Assembly (NCBI RefSeq): GCF_900129215.1
Contig: NZ_FQUQ01000002.1
Span: 1,178,001-1,242,000, forward strand
DNA length: 64,000 bases
Reading direction: 5' to 3'
From: Pedobacter caeni
Lineage (GTDB): Bacteria > Bacteroidota > Bacteroidia > Sphingobacteriales > Sphingobacteriaceae
Positions 16,249-27,000 of this stretch are shown here, piece by piece (positions within the stretch are counted from its first letter, which is position 1; every line of letters begins with the position of its first letter). Position numbers and translations under genes: made by a program. The notes beneath the pieces were generated by a model. The model searched no databases, was not told where the DNA came from, and saw nothing but the letters and a program-made list of their open reading frames with translations.

Positions 16249-19200
16249 CTAGTTGAAGCGGTATTTGATACCAAACTGCATTCTCCACCTTGCGGTTTCG
16301 TCAATGCTGTTTGAGAACGTACTGACCATTGGCGAAGTACTCGTTGCATCCAGGTAAGGGAATGAGAAGGTTGGTTTACCCGTTTCTGCATCTATGCCTC
16401 TATAGTTTAATATTCCGTTTGCCCTGTTTGCAAATTTAGGAACACCCCATGTTTTGTTGAGCAGGTTTCCGAAATTGAAAACATCAAATGTGATTTGTAA
16501 AGAGTGTTTTTTGCTGCTGATGCTGGTAAATAAATCCTGTGCAATACGAAGGTCTAATGTACCTACCATATTTCCTACAAGGCCATTTCTTTCCGCGTAC
16601 TTGCCTCTTCTTTTATTCAGATAGCTATCCTGATTAATGTAGCTGTCTAACTGTGACCAGATTTGAGCAGGTGTACGCAGATCAGTGATTTTAGTGGTAG
16701 TTTCGGGTACCAATAGAATTTCTGATTTGTCTCGTGGCACATAAATCAGGTCATTGCCTTTTAGACCATCATTGTTCAGGTCATCGGCATACGTATAGGA
16801 ATACCTGAACCCATCCTGTAACTGATAGAACATCGAGATGGTTGTTCCCAGATGATTAATGTATTCTTTTCTATAAACCAAAGAGGCGATGAAACGGCTT
16901 TTTACCATATAGGTTGAGTAAGACATCGCATCCGAATTCGGATCTCCTGAAACCTGTCTGTCTCTCCACATGGATTGCGCAATTGTTCCTCCATCATTTA
17001 CCGAACGGGAATCGGTATAGGTATAACCTGCGGTTGCAAAAAATCCTCCTTTGAACTCTTTAGAAAGTGTTCCTGTCAGGGAGAAGCTGTATCCTTTATT
17101 GGTATTGGTCATTACGATGGCCTCAGAAATGTTTGGTTTTGCCGGAGTTGGAGCATTTTCTCCATACATCCTTGAACTGCCATAAACGGGACGGTTATCT
17201 GCACCTACCAATGGCTTTGAGTCGTTGGTGTTCAGGTTCACGTTCCTGAAGTAAACAGAATTGAGGTCTTTTGAATATAAAGCTTCAAGTGTTCCGTTCA
17301 AACCTCCGGGAAGTTTCTGATCTATGGCCAGGTTGGAGCGCCATACCTGCATGAATTTAAAGTTGGGCTGGGTAACAGCAAGGCTGTAAGCTGTATTATT
17401 GGCGGCAGTAGATTTGTTTACATTTCTGTAAGCATCAACATCTGGCGTAAAAGGACGGTTTGTCGGCGTTTTAATAGATTCTGACCCAAACTGAACTCCA
17501 TTATTGCTGGATTGATTGGAGATCCATACCAATGGAGGGCGACCTGTAAATAACCCTGTTCCACCACGAACCTGTGTTTTTCCTTCGTTATTTACATTCC
17601 AGTTAAAGCCTAGTCTTGGCGACCATAATATCGATGCTTTAGGATATTTGCTGACATCGATTTTCTCTCCGTTTACGAAGCTCAGGTTTTCTACATTCTC
17701 GTTCCTTAAAGTCGAAGAAGAAGAAATATCGGTTAAATCTGCACGTAGTCCGGCAGTTAATTTAAACTGATCGCTGATGGTAAAGGCATCCTGCACATAA
17801 AGACCGTAAATATTGGATTGTGTTTTGGCATAAGGGAAAGAACCATCAGGCATCACGGAATATTGAATGTTATAATTGGTGGCATTGGATACTCCGTTTT
17901 TGGCACTGTTGTAAAAATCATCCAGGCTTTTAAATGAATAGGCACCATAATAATTCGGGGCAAAACCATTTAAAGTTCTGTATCCTTCGTAGTTAAAACC
18001 AAGAGTAATTTCATGACGACCTGCATAAATGTTTAAGTTGTCCGTCACCTGATACACTTTGGTTTTTAAGGTGTTGAAAGCTGTGAATGGCTCGTAACCA
18101 AAAGCAGTAGACGAGGTTCCGTCGGAGTTCATGATATCTACAAGCGGAAATGGTTTCCCACCTTTAGATTCCCGGAAATCGTTCATGTTGTTAAATCCAA
18201 CGGTTAGCTGATTGGAGATCTTATTGTTAACGCGGGTTCTGAACTCCAGGTTCAGGTTGTCCATGTTGTTGTTGATGCCATACCCTGCTGATTGGAAAGG
18301 AAGTCCTTGTCTGGATGGCTGACGGTTGTTTGCCGGTGCACCGCTGTTACTTGGCAGGATGTCTTTATAGGATCTGAAATAGAAGTATTTTAAACTTAAA
18401 GTATTCTTATCGTCGATGTTGTAATCTACTTTTGCCGATAATTTATCACTACGGGTATTCAGTGCATAATTCTGGTACGGTCCGGGATTATAACCAAGTC
18501 CTTGTAAAAAGCCGGTTAGTGCATCTAAATCTTCGGCTTTAACCTGAGAGACATTTGGACCGGTACTGCTACCACGGGAAGCCACAAAGCCAGTTCCCGG
18601 ATCGGTACGTCTTTCCAGTTCACCACTTAAGAAGAAGAACAATTTATTTTTGATGATCGGTCCTCCTAAGGTCAATCCATAGCCTTTCAGGCTGAAATTT
18701 GTTACCGGTGCTTTTAAACCTGCATAGTTATAATCGTTTACCAGGTCCTGATTTCTGAAGTAAGTGTTTAAAGTTCCCTGAAATTCATTGGTTCCACTTT
18801 TCGTTACAGCATTGATTGCTGCCCCTGTGAAGCCACTCTGACGAATGTCATAAGGTGCAATGTTTACATTGATCTCTTCAAATGCATCCATGTTAATTGG
18901 CTGAGAACCGGTTTGACTACCGATTGTTCCCTGTAAACCAAAAGCATTGTTAAACAAGGCTCCATCTACGGTAAAGTTATTACCTACATTACTTCTTCCG
19001 GCAAAACTCGGACTTCCAAACTGAACTGAAAACTGAGGAGTAAGCTTCACGAAATCCGTAAAACTCCTGTTTAACGTAGGCAAGTTCTGAATGGCTGTTC
19101 TTGAGATGTTTTGAGCTGCGCCTGTTCTACCGGAGTTGAAGACTTTGCTTTGTGTGGCCGTAACGGTTACTTCCGAAAGGTTATTGGCATCTTCGCTCAA

Positions 19201-19527
19201 TTTAACATTTAAAGTAGAGTTCTGACTCAGAGCCAGTTTTTCTACACGGTCGGTATTGCTTTTATAACCAACAAAGGAAACGGTAATCGAATAAGGACCA
19301 CCAATTCGCATGGCTGGAAGGTTATAGCGTCCGTCGGATCTGGTAGAGGTGGCATATTTTGTTCCTGATGGCTCGTGAACCGCAATAACCGAGGCACCGA
19401 CAATCGGTCCCTGGGCATCTGTGACTGTACCATTGATGGAAGCTGTAGTTTCATTTTGTGCCCGAACGAATTGCCCGCTGAGCATCAAAAAAGCAGTAAA
19501 CAAAATCAGTAGTAGATTTCTTTTCAT
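16249..19527 (-). CDS. TonB-dependent receptor, Oar-like
   Basis: The product has 1092 residues: a signal peptide (1-23), a carboxypeptidase-regulatory-like domain (about 28-115: INGTVTDAQGPIVGASV, SDGRYNLPAMRIGGPY), a plug (about 125-245: RTAIQNLPTLNRSFTDF, SGTNEFQGTLNTYFRN), and a large barrel ending in a FGIKYRFN strand with terminal Asn after Phe. The FTVDGALFNN and QSGFTGAAINAVTKSG motifs are those of the Oar subfamily, first described in Myxococcus as an adherence and secretion-linked protein. The ligand is unknown. It is a single gene with its own promoter box (19542-19549) and terminator. Confidence 0.9.
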   Translation of the reverse strand: MKRNLLLILFTAFLMLSGQFVRAQNETTASINGTVTDAQGPIVGASVIAVHEPSGTKYATSTRSDGRYNLPAMRIGGPYSITVSFVGYKSNTDRVEKLALSQNSTLNVKLSEDANNLSEVTVTATQSKVFNSGRTGAAQNISRTAIQNLPTLNRSFTDFVKLTPQFSVQFGSPSFAGRSNVGNNFTVDGALFNNAFGLQGTIGSQTGSQPINMDAFEEINVNIAPYDIRQSGFTGAAINAVTKSGTNEFQGTLNTYFRNQDLVNDYNYAGLKAPVTNFSLKGYGLTLGGPIIKNKLFFFLSGELERRTDPGTGFVASRGSSTGPNVSQVKAEDLDALTGFLQGLGYNPGPYQNYALNTRSDKLSAKVDYNIDDKNTLSLKYFYFRSYKDILPSNSGAPANNRQPSRQGLPFQSAGYGINNNMDNLNLEFRTRVNNKISNQLTVGFNNMNDFRESKGGKPFPLVDIMNSDGTSSTAFGYEPFTAFNTLKTKVYQVTDNLNIYAGRHEITLGFNYEGYRTLNGFAPNYYGAYSFKSLDDFYNSAKNGVSNATNYNIQYSVMPDGSFPYAKTQSNIYGLYVQDAFTISDQFKLTAGLRADLTDISSSSTLRNENVENLSFVNGEKIDVSKYPKASILWSPRLGFNWNVNNEGKTQVRGGTGLFTGRPPLVWISNQSSNNGVQFGSESIKTPTNRPFTPDVDAYRNVNKSTAANNTAYSLAVTQPNFKFMQVWRSNLAIDQKLPGGLNGTLEALYSKDLNSVYFRNVNLNTNDSKPLVGADNRPVYGSSRMYGENAPTPAKPNISEAIVMTNTNKGYSFSLTGTLSKEFKGGFFATAGYTYTDSRSVNDGGTIAQSMWRDRQVSGDPNSDAMSYSTYMVKSRFIASLVYRKEYINHLGTTISMFYQLQDGFRYSYTYADDLNNDGLKGNDLIYVPRDKSEILLVPETTTKITDLRTPAQIWSQLDSYINQDSYLNKRRGKYAERNGLVGNMVGTLDLRIAQDLFTSISSKKHSLQITFDVFNFGNLLNKTWGVPKFANRANGILNYRGIDAETGKPTFSFPYLDATSTSPMVSTFSNSIDETARWRMQFGIKYRFN

Positions 19528-19541
19528 GAAGTTTTTTTCTG

Positions 19542-19549
19542 CAAAATTA
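19542..19549 (-). promoter_or_regulatory. Promoter -7 box for the Oar-like receptor
   Basis: TAATTTTG on the minus strand fits the Bacteroidota consensus TAnnTTTG. It lies 14 bases upstream of the receptor ATG. Confidence 0.5.
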
Positions 19550-19582
19550 CTTCTTGAAATCAGTTCTTAAGGCAATTTCATG

Positions 19583-20545
19583 TTAATTTATTATTAACAT
19601 CCGCCCTTGTTGTGGGAAAATTAACTTTAAATTTAACTCGTTTGCTGCTTTTAACTGTTTTTTGATTCTTTCTTCTTTATAAATTGGCGGCTTGCGGTGC
19701 GTGATGATAAAGGAAAGTTTTTTGAAAGCAGTTGCATCAGTTAGTTTTTGTAATTGCTGCAGCTCTTTAAAGAAAAGCTTTGGAGTAAGGTGTCCAAAAA
19801 GTTGATTTTCGGGTTGTTCATTTGGAAAGGAGACTTCTAGAAATATCGCCTTTAACTGTCCTGAATTCACTAATGGAGCGGCTTTTTGCCATAATTTATG
19901 TAACCTGTCGGACTTTTCGATCTCATCAGCGCCGGTATCTCCCAAATATAAAACATAACTATCCTTTGCTTTTACCAGAAAAGCCGTGCTTTGATAAGGA
20001 TTGCCATGACTGAGTATGTAGGCCTGAACGGTCATTTCAGTTCCCTCCAAAGTTTGCGACTGATCTTCTTCAAGAGGAGTATAAGTATATTTTTTGAGTT
20101 GTGGTTTTTCTCCTTCATTGGCAAAATTTGCCCAGGCATCCCAGGTAAAGTATTTATCCCTGATGATGTTTAAAACTTTCGGCATGGAATAGATGTTCTT
20201 GGAACTATCGGCCGGGGAATTGATGATCAGGCCAGCCAGATGGTCGAGATGGGCATGGGAGATGAGGTAGCCCTTTACTTGTTTTTTAAGTACATCCTGA
20301 GTTGAACCTTTGAAGATGCCACCTTGAATTGCTTTTTGAATACCTGCATGAATTGTTCCTGCATCAAGGGCAATATAGTTGTCGCTATGAAGAGGAGCAA
20401 GGAGGTAGGCTGAGAGGTTACTTTCATCATCGCCACCCTTAACACCAAGGGGAACGATTTTAAAGGAGGTATTTATCTGTTGGGACCAGGAATTAAATCC
20501 GGTAATCAACAGGAGAAACAAAATGTAACGTATTTTAATTAACAT
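19583..20545 (-). CDS. Exported class II 3',5'-cyclic-nucleotide phosphodiesterase
   Basis: The product has 320 residues from the ATG at 20545, which gives a clean signal peptide (ending FNSWSQ); a frame continues upstream to 20599 but would bury it. HAHLDHLAGLIINSP (His97, His99, Asp101, His102) is the exact signature of the class II cyclic phosphodiesterases (yeast PDE1, Vibrio CpdP), a metallo-beta-lactamase-fold family that hydrolyses cAMP or cGMP. LSHG (about 179) and LYLGDTGADE (about 202) supply further metal ligands. A periplasmic location means it would act on external or exported cyclic nucleotides, as CpdP does. Confidence 0.88.
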   Translation of the reverse strand: MLIKIRYILFLLLITGFNSWSQQINTSFKIVPLGVKGGDDESNLSAYLLAPLHSDNYIALDAGTIHAGIQKAIQGGIFKGSTQDVLKKQVKGYLISHAHLDHLAGLIINSPADSSKNIYSMPKVLNIIRDKYFTWDAWANFANEGEKPQLKKYTYTPLEEDQSQTLEGTEMTVQAYILSHGNPYQSTAFLVKAKDSYVLYLGDTGADEIEKSDRLHKLWQKAAPLVNSGQLKAIFLEVSFPNEQPENQLFGHLTPKLFFKELQQLQKLTDATAFKKLSFIITHRKPPIYKEERIKKQLKAANELNLKLIFPQQGRMLIIN

Positions 20546-20566
20546 ATTCGGGTAAGGAATGGGTTC

Positions 20567-20574
20567 CAAAGATA
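20567..20574 (-). promoter_or_regulatory. Promoter -7 box for the phosphodiesterase gene
   Basis: TATCTTTG on the minus strand fits TAnnTTTG. It starts next to the tail of the preceding terminator and leaves a leader of about 15 bases. Confidence 0.5.
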
Positions 20575-20576
20575 CT

Positions 20577-20608
20577 AAAAACAGGTATGTGACCAGCATA
20601 CCTGTTTA
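20577..20608 (-). terminator. Rho-independent terminator of the utilisation locus
   Basis: The arms AAACAGGTATG and CATACCTGTTT are followed by T5 on the minus strand. It lies 68 bases after the metallopeptidase gene and marks the end of the SusC-SusD-peptidase transcript. Confidence 0.85.
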
Positions 20609-20675
20609 AACTTAACCTAACCGAAGGTTATAACTGAGAGCGGTAATATCTTTATTATGGTCATTTTATGTCTAT

Positions 20676-22331
20676 CTATTCATTAAATGCGGCGATTTCA
20701 GCAATGTTCGCGGCGCCAGTTCCGTTCCATGCGGAATTGACCACGAGCTTAACATACCTGGCATTTCTCGCTGCTGATAAATAAACATGCTGAGGTCCTG
20801 CAATTTGTTTCAATACATAGTTTCCGGCAGTCGACCAATTTGTTCCATCCGTACTGGTAAGTAATTCAATGTCTTTACTTTTTGTCTCATAACGGGATTC
20901 CATAGCAATGGTAAAACCGGTGATTTGTAATGGAGCCTTCATGTCGATAGCTACATAATGCGGATGAACGGCGGCTGGTGAACTCCATCTGGATATCCAG
21001 GAGCTATTAAAACTCCCATCAATGATGTTTGATGCTTTACCATCGTCACCACTGGTTTGATTGGAACTGAAGTTGAGGATGGACCAGTTGCTCCTGTTAT
21101 ACTGGCTGGCTTTCTGTCCGAAGTCAATCACAGGAATACCGGCATTAAATACATAGGGATAAACAGTTTCTTTTACATTGCCGTTATCGTTTACGAGCTT
21201 AACTTTAAGTTCGTAAACCATTCCATCTGTTTTATATTTTAACTCTGAAATAGGCATTTCGACATAAAAACTATCTATTCCAATGGTTTTAGACTCCCAT
21301 GTGGTTGCGTTGTAATCTTTATTTGTACCTGTCCCTTCATTGTTAACGTTCGGGTCATTGTAATAAAGGACACTGGTTACCTGTCCATCTGTACTGAACC
21401 TTCCGGAAACAACAATGGCTCCTTTAGCAGGCACATAATCTGCATGAACCCTTGTAATGGCCGAATTCACTGCAGCGTAATAGGTTTTTGTGTCTGTGTT
21501 AAAGACTTGATTTACATTTAATACGGCCGCATCAGCAGCGGTTAAGAAAGTAGGTGATTTCCCTAAGGTGCCATTACCACCCCACATTAAAGCCATTCCT
21601 TTCAGCGGGTCTGTATTTTCTGAAACTTTCTGGCAGTTGTGAGGGAGGTTGAGTCCATGCCCTAACTCGTGCATTAAACCACCAAACCAAACACTGAATG
21701 CATCTCCAAGGATACCTGAAGCACCCAGGTGCTTCAGGTCCATTTCTTCATAGTCAAGCGCAAAACAGGTTTTTCCTATGCCATAGAACGGAGGCCCAAA
21801 TGCACCTCCACCTGGGGTCCCATCTGTTTTCATGAAATAGGCAGGAACGATGATAAGGTTATGATCTCCTGTTTTAAGTGTTGGATTTGCCGTAAAGAAA
21901 GCATTGACTTCTGTGACAATGTTTCCGGATCCACCATCGTATTTGTATTCTGACTTGCTTTTGGTTCCCTGAATGATAATCAGTCTGACATTTTTCTTTG
22001 CAGCATCGGTAAATAAACCAAAAGTTTTATTAGGGTAACCATTTAAGGTCATTTGTTCTTTATACCAGTTCTGGCCCCATAATAAGAGGTCACTCAGACG
22101 TTTTTGATAGTTGACAACAGGATTTACATCAGCGGGAACAAAATAAATCACATTTAAGTTATAAGATCTGTCTGAACTGAAGTTACCGGGAGAAGGGCCA
22201 GAGGTTCCTGTTGATAGCGTGGTTTCAGGGGGAGGTGTTTCTGTTCCTGTAGTTGGCACATCTGACTTCTTGCAGGCGACAAATGCAGTGCATAGGATGC
22301 CCAGCAAAAACATTGTTTTCGAAATTTTCAT
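20676..22331 (-). CDS. Zinc metallopeptidase lipoprotein with C-terminal discoidin (F5/8 type C) domain
   Basis: The product has 551 residues, with a lipobox at AFVAC (Cys20). A Thr/Pro-rich linker leads to a catalytic part with HELGHGLNLPH (His221, Glu222, His225, His231), a HExxHxxxxxH zinc site. Residues about 400-548 form an F5/8 type C (discoidin) domain (ASNIIDGSFNSSWISRW, YVAIDM, NARYVKLVV), which usually binds glycans. It follows SusD by 52 bases, so it belongs to the utilisation locus and probably attacks a glycoprotein or proteoglycan at the cell surface. The peptidase family is not certain. Confidence 0.85.
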   Translation of the reverse strand: MKISKTMFLLGILCTAFVACKKSDVPTTGTETPPPETTLSTGTSGPSPGNFSSDRSYNLNVIYFVPADVNPVVNYQKRLSDLLLWGQNWYKEQMTLNGYPNKTFGLFTDAAKKNVRLIIIQGTKSKSEYKYDGGSGNIVTEVNAFFTANPTLKTGDHNLIIVPAYFMKTDGTPGGGAFGPPFYGIGKTCFALDYEEMDLKHLGASGILGDAFSVWFGGLMHELGHGLNLPHNCQKVSENTDPLKGMALMWGGNGTLGKSPTFLTAADAAVLNVNQVFNTDTKTYYAAVNSAITRVHADYVPAKGAIVVSGRFSTDGQVTSVLYYNDPNVNNEGTGTNKDYNATTWESKTIGIDSFYVEMPISELKYKTDGMVYELKVKLVNDNGNVKETVYPYVFNAGIPVIDFGQKASQYNRSNWSILNFSSNQTSGDDGKASNIIDGSFNSSWISRWSSPAAVHPHYVAIDMKAPLQITGFTIAMESRYETKSKDIELLTSTDGTNWSTAGNYVLKQIAGPQHVYLSAARNARYVKLVVNSAWNGTGAANIAEIAAFNE

Positions 22332-22383
22332 AAGGTTTATGTTAGGTTTTTATTGAGATTTTAAGCCATTGATTTCATCTTGT

Positions 22384-24030
22384 TTACCAGCCTTCGGTTT
22401 GTTGAAAATCCGGATTTTTACCTCTGAGTTTATCAATCTCGGCCTGCGGAACGGGTAATAGATAATGCTTGTCCGGATTAAAGACCCTTTTTTGCGCTTC
22501 AAAATAAGTGAAGGTGGTATCTGTCGGGTTTGTAGAAGAGAGAGTGTAATTTACTCCAAATACAGGTCTGTTATCTACTACTTCAGCAATTTTCCATCTT
22601 CTGACATCCCAAAATCGAATGCCTTCGAAAGCCATCTCAATACGTCTTTCATGTCTGATGGCTGCTCGCATTCCTTCTTTGCTTAAACCGGTTGCCAGAT
22701 CCGGCATACCTGCGCGTTTACGAATTTCGTTGACCGCAGCATATACTTCCTGACCAACCCCATCCAATTCATTCTTTGCCTCAGCATAGTTCAGTAATAA
22801 CTCTGCAGTTCTGAAGATGGCAAAAGATTTATTTACTCCGCCACTTCCATTCGCAAGATTTAGCCCTTCTGTCATATATTTTCTCCACCAGTAGTTGGTT
22901 CCTGGTTCGTTGGCATTGTCTTTATCATTTGTATAGATATTTAAAGTTCTGTTTTTCCACCTGGCACCTGGGTACAATACGGTTGCATAGAATCTCGGAT
23001 CTCTACCCTTATAGGGGTGTTTGGGATCCCAATTTGAACCTGGTTCGGTGATTGGTAATCCATTTTTCATTTCAAAATCGTTTACCAGATCCTGAATCGG
23101 ACCACTATTTGACCAGCCGCTATAACCTAATGGTTGCATTACCTGATCTATGCCTGATCCGGAGCCTGTTCCTATATTTCTTCCCCAGATACATTCTGTG
23201 TTTGCATATTTAAGAAAAGCATCTGCGAATTTAGGTTCCAGTAAGTAGCCATTGCTTTTTGCTGCATCAAGAGCATCTTTTGCCATATCTGTTGCTTTTT
23301 GCCAGCGCGACTGATCGTTAGCAGGATTAAAGAGAGGGCTTGCATAATAAAGATACATTCTGGATTTTATGGCCCGACAAATCGTTTTGGTTGCACGTCC
23401 CCAAAGTCCAGTGTTTTCGTGTTTGGCAGGAAGTAGTGACATTGCTGCATCAAGGTCATTAGCGATGAATTCAATGACCTCATTTAAAGGGCTTCTTTTT
23501 AAGAAAACAGCATCACCATCTGTTGCCGGCGACAACAGTTTATCATTTAAAGGGATTTTTCCCCAACCCCTGAACAGTACAAAATGATAGAATCCGCGCA
23601 GCATCAGGGCTTCTCCTTTCATCCTGGTTTTGCGGCTGGGGTCATCAGGATCTTCTGGAATATTGTCGAAATTTGCAAGGAAAATATTGCAGGCACGGAT
23701 TTTTATATTGGCATTGGTCCAGTCATCACCTAGTGGAGAGAAATTGCTCGGATTCCATGCGCCGGTATTGAACAGGACAGCCCCGTTTGCCCATCTTTGC
23801 CTGGCCTCATCTGTCATTGCTCCGGTAATGTAAGAATTGCCACTGGCATAGTTCCAGGAAGGAATAGCACTATAAATGTTATTGATGAATCCTTCAGCAT
23901 TATTTATGTTACCGAAGACTTCTTTTTCATTGATATAGTCACTTGGGACCCGATCCAGGAAACTCTTTTTACAGGAAACAATGGTAAGGACTGTCAGAAG
24001 AATATATATGGAATAAAGATGTTTTTTCAT
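22384..24030 (-). CDS. susD-like: SusD/RagB family outer-membrane lipoprotein
   Basis: The product has 548 residues, with a lipobox at IVSC (Cys20). The N-terminal KSFLDRVPSDYINEKEVFGN and the C-terminal IRKRAGMPD, ERRIEMAFEGIRFWDVRRW and HYLLPVPQAEIDKLRGKNPDFQQTEGW are classic SusD signatures. SusD proteins are surface lids that bind the glycan and close over the SusC channel. It starts 27 bases after the SusC stop. The substrate cannot be read from the sequence. Confidence 0.95.
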   Translation of the reverse strand: MKKHLYSIYILLTVLTIVSCKKSFLDRVPSDYINEKEVFGNINNAEGFINNIYSAIPSWNYASGNSYITGAMTDEARQRWANGAVLFNTGAWNPSNFSPLGDDWTNANIKIRACNIFLANFDNIPEDPDDPSRKTRMKGEALMLRGFYHFVLFRGWGKIPLNDKLLSPATDGDAVFLKRSPLNEVIEFIANDLDAAMSLLPAKHENTGLWGRATKTICRAIKSRMYLYYASPLFNPANDQSRWQKATDMAKDALDAAKSNGYLLEPKFADAFLKYANTECIWGRNIGTGSGSGIDQVMQPLGYSGWSNSGPIQDLVNDFEMKNGLPITEPGSNWDPKHPYKGRDPRFYATVLYPGARWKNRTLNIYTNDKDNANEPGTNYWWRKYMTEGLNLANGSGGVNKSFAIFRTAELLLNYAEAKNELDGVGQEVYAAVNEIRKRAGMPDLATGLSKEGMRAAIRHERRIEMAFEGIRFWDVRRWKIAEVVDNRPVFGVNYTLSSTNPTDTTFTYFEAQKRVFNPDKHYLLPVPQAEIDKLRGKNPDFQQTEGW

Positions 24031-24057
24031 GTCTTAAAGATTTGGAGGTTACACCGA

Positions 24058-27000
24058 TTAGAAATTCATTGATAAACCAAGGTTGTATACTTTCATTGTA
24101 GGATATAAGGCTGCTCCGTTAGCGGTCTGCTCAGGATCATAGTCTTTATACGGAAGCTTATCCCAGGTGGCCAGGTTCAGTCCGTTTGCAAAAATTCTGA
24201 AAGAGCTGATCTTTAATCTGTGCAGGACAGACTTAGGAAGAGAATATCCAAGTTCCAGGTTTTTTAGTTTTATGTAGTTGGAACTATAGATAAAGAAAGT
24301 ACTCAACTGAGCATTGTTCTGACCACCTGCCAGACTGTAATGTACAGATGGGTAGGTAGCTGTACCTGCTGTTTCCGGAGTCCAGACTTCTGATAAACGG
24401 TTTGGACCAAGGTATGGTACATTGGTTTTCCCGCTCAGGGATCCCTGAATCAGAACACTGACATCAAAACCTTTCCATCCAAAGCCTAGTGAAGCTCCAA
24501 ATACATTGTTTGGGAAATTATTGGTTTGTATAGCCACCCGGTCATTTTCATTAATGACATTGTCGTTATTCATGTCACGATAACGTATGTCACCAGGAAT
24601 TACACTCCCTGCAAAACTTTGTTTGGGAGCGGCATTAATTTCATCCTGATTTCTGAATAAGCCTTCCGAAATGTATCCCAGCTGATAACCTACAGGCTGG
24701 CCTGTAAGTGCCTGGTAAGGATAGGCAAGTTCAGGTTCATCTCTGGCCAGAACTTTATTCTTATTGTATGTCCAGTTTACATATCCAAAGACATTTACCT
24801 TTTTTACGTTTGTATTGAAATTCAGGGAGGCTTCAAAACCTTGGTTCAAAACCTTTCCCACGTTAATTGCAGCGAGCCCTGTGATGCCGAGATAGGTAGG
24901 AATCGTTTGTGGAGTCGTTAATATATTTGTTCTGTTTTCTCTGAATACGTCAACCTCTAATTTCAATTTATTATTGAAAAATCCTGTCTCCAGACCTATA
25001 TTGGATTTCTGCGCACGTTCCCAGGTTACATTGGGATTCCCAGTGCGGTTTACATTATATCCTGAATTGAATTGAGGAGTGGTCCCAAAATCAAAACCAT
25101 CAATTCTGGTGTAGTCAGAAATGAAAAGCCATCTTTGGGCTACATTGTTGACGATAATATTGTCATTTCCTACGTAACCGAAGGATCCCCGAAGTTTTAA
25201 ATAATTCATGGTTTTCGATTTAAACCAGGGCTCTGAAGAAATTACCCATCCAGCGGATACAGCAGGGAAGAATCCGTAACGGTTTCCTTTAGGAAAGTTT
25301 TCAGAACCATTATAGCCCATATTGAACTCGGCAAAATATCTGGAATCGAAATTGTAGGCAAAGTGGCCAACAAAACCTTCATAAGCCTTAGGCAAATCTG
25401 ACTTCACAGAAGTATAGTTCCGGTTGAATAGGGCTAAAGCTGAAACCCCATGTTTACCAAAGGTCCTGTCATACTGCACTTGAAGATTGTAATAATAGTA
25501 CCTATTTCCCAATACCTCATTGGTTTTTGTCAAGGATGACTTTTGTGAAAATGGAATATAGGTTTCCTGCCCGGTTATAGGATCTTTACGGTACCTGTAG
25601 GCATCAAAGCTCTGGGTTTGCTTATAGTTGATGGCACCGTAATTTTCGAAAGTATATAAAGCTTTTGCACTTAGTCCCTGAGTTAGGATGTCCAGTTTGT
25701 GGTTAATTTCTATCGTTCCATTTGTATTGTGTCCAAAATTGTCGAAATATCCACTTTCTTTGATTGCTCCCAATGGATTTCGGGTATCTGAGGCATTAAC
25801 ACGGCCGGCGGCATAAGATCCGTCGGGGTTGAATACTGGTGTGGTATAGTTCTGGATCAGATTTACTGCACTAAAGACACCACTGTAATCTGGGCCAGGA
25901 CCTGTTCTTTGTTCTATTCTTGAGCCCAGATCAACCCTTACATTCATCATTTCGGTAGCTTTGATGTCGATATTCGACCTGAAATTGTATCGGTCAAATT
26001 TCTGTTTGACACCGTAAATGTTGTCATTTGCTCCCTTAAATAAGGTCCCCTGACTAAGATAACCCAGGGAGACAAAATATCTGACGTTACTGTTACCGCC
26101 ATTCATATTAGCATTGTATTGTTGCTGAGGAGTGCTCGGTTCGAAAATGGTTTTATACCAGTTTACGTCAGGATAAGTATAAGGATCCGATTGGTTTCTG
26201 AACAGTTCTATCTCCTGATCAGTCCAGATGAGGTTGGTTTTGTCATTTTTGGAGCCCTGGTTGTCCAGCATCGCTTTCTGATAGCTGCTGAAGCGTTCAG
26301 GTAAACGTTGAGGACTCTGCAGGCCATACTGAGCATTAAACTGAATGCTTGTTTTCTGGATTGCACCTCGTTTGGTAGTTACGAGGATTACTCCGTTTGC
26401 ACCCTGAATTCCATACAAAGAAGTAGAAGCTGCATCTTTCAGGATGCTGATGGAAGCCACCTCATTTACATCAATATCTCCAAAGTTTGCATCACCTCTT
26501 GGCAGACCATCAATTACAATGAGTGGGCTCCTGCCGCCCCCATAGGTGCTGATTCCGCGAATGTAAATGGCAGAACCGTCAGATCCCGGAATTCCAGAAG
26601 ATTGAACTGTGGTTAAGCCAGGAAGTCTCCCTGCCAGAGCATTACTTAAGTTGGAAACCGGACTTTGTTTCAGTTCCTTGGTTTGTATGGTTGAAATGGA
26701 AGAAGTTACACTGATTTTTTTCTGCGTTTGTCCAAAACCGGAAATGACTACTTCATTTAAACTCCCGCTTTCGGCAAGTAGCTGGATCAGCATTTCTGAT
26801 TTGGGATTGGCGAGAATTTCCTGCGTTACATAACTAATAAAGGAGATTTGAAGGATGGCACCCGCTTCGACATTTTTAAGCAGGAAATATCCGCTTGAAT
26901 TGGTTACCGTAGTTATGTTTGTTCCTTTAATTTTAATGGTTGCACCAGGAAGCCCGATACCACTTTCGTCAATTACTTTTCCCTTGATGTCTTCCGCTTT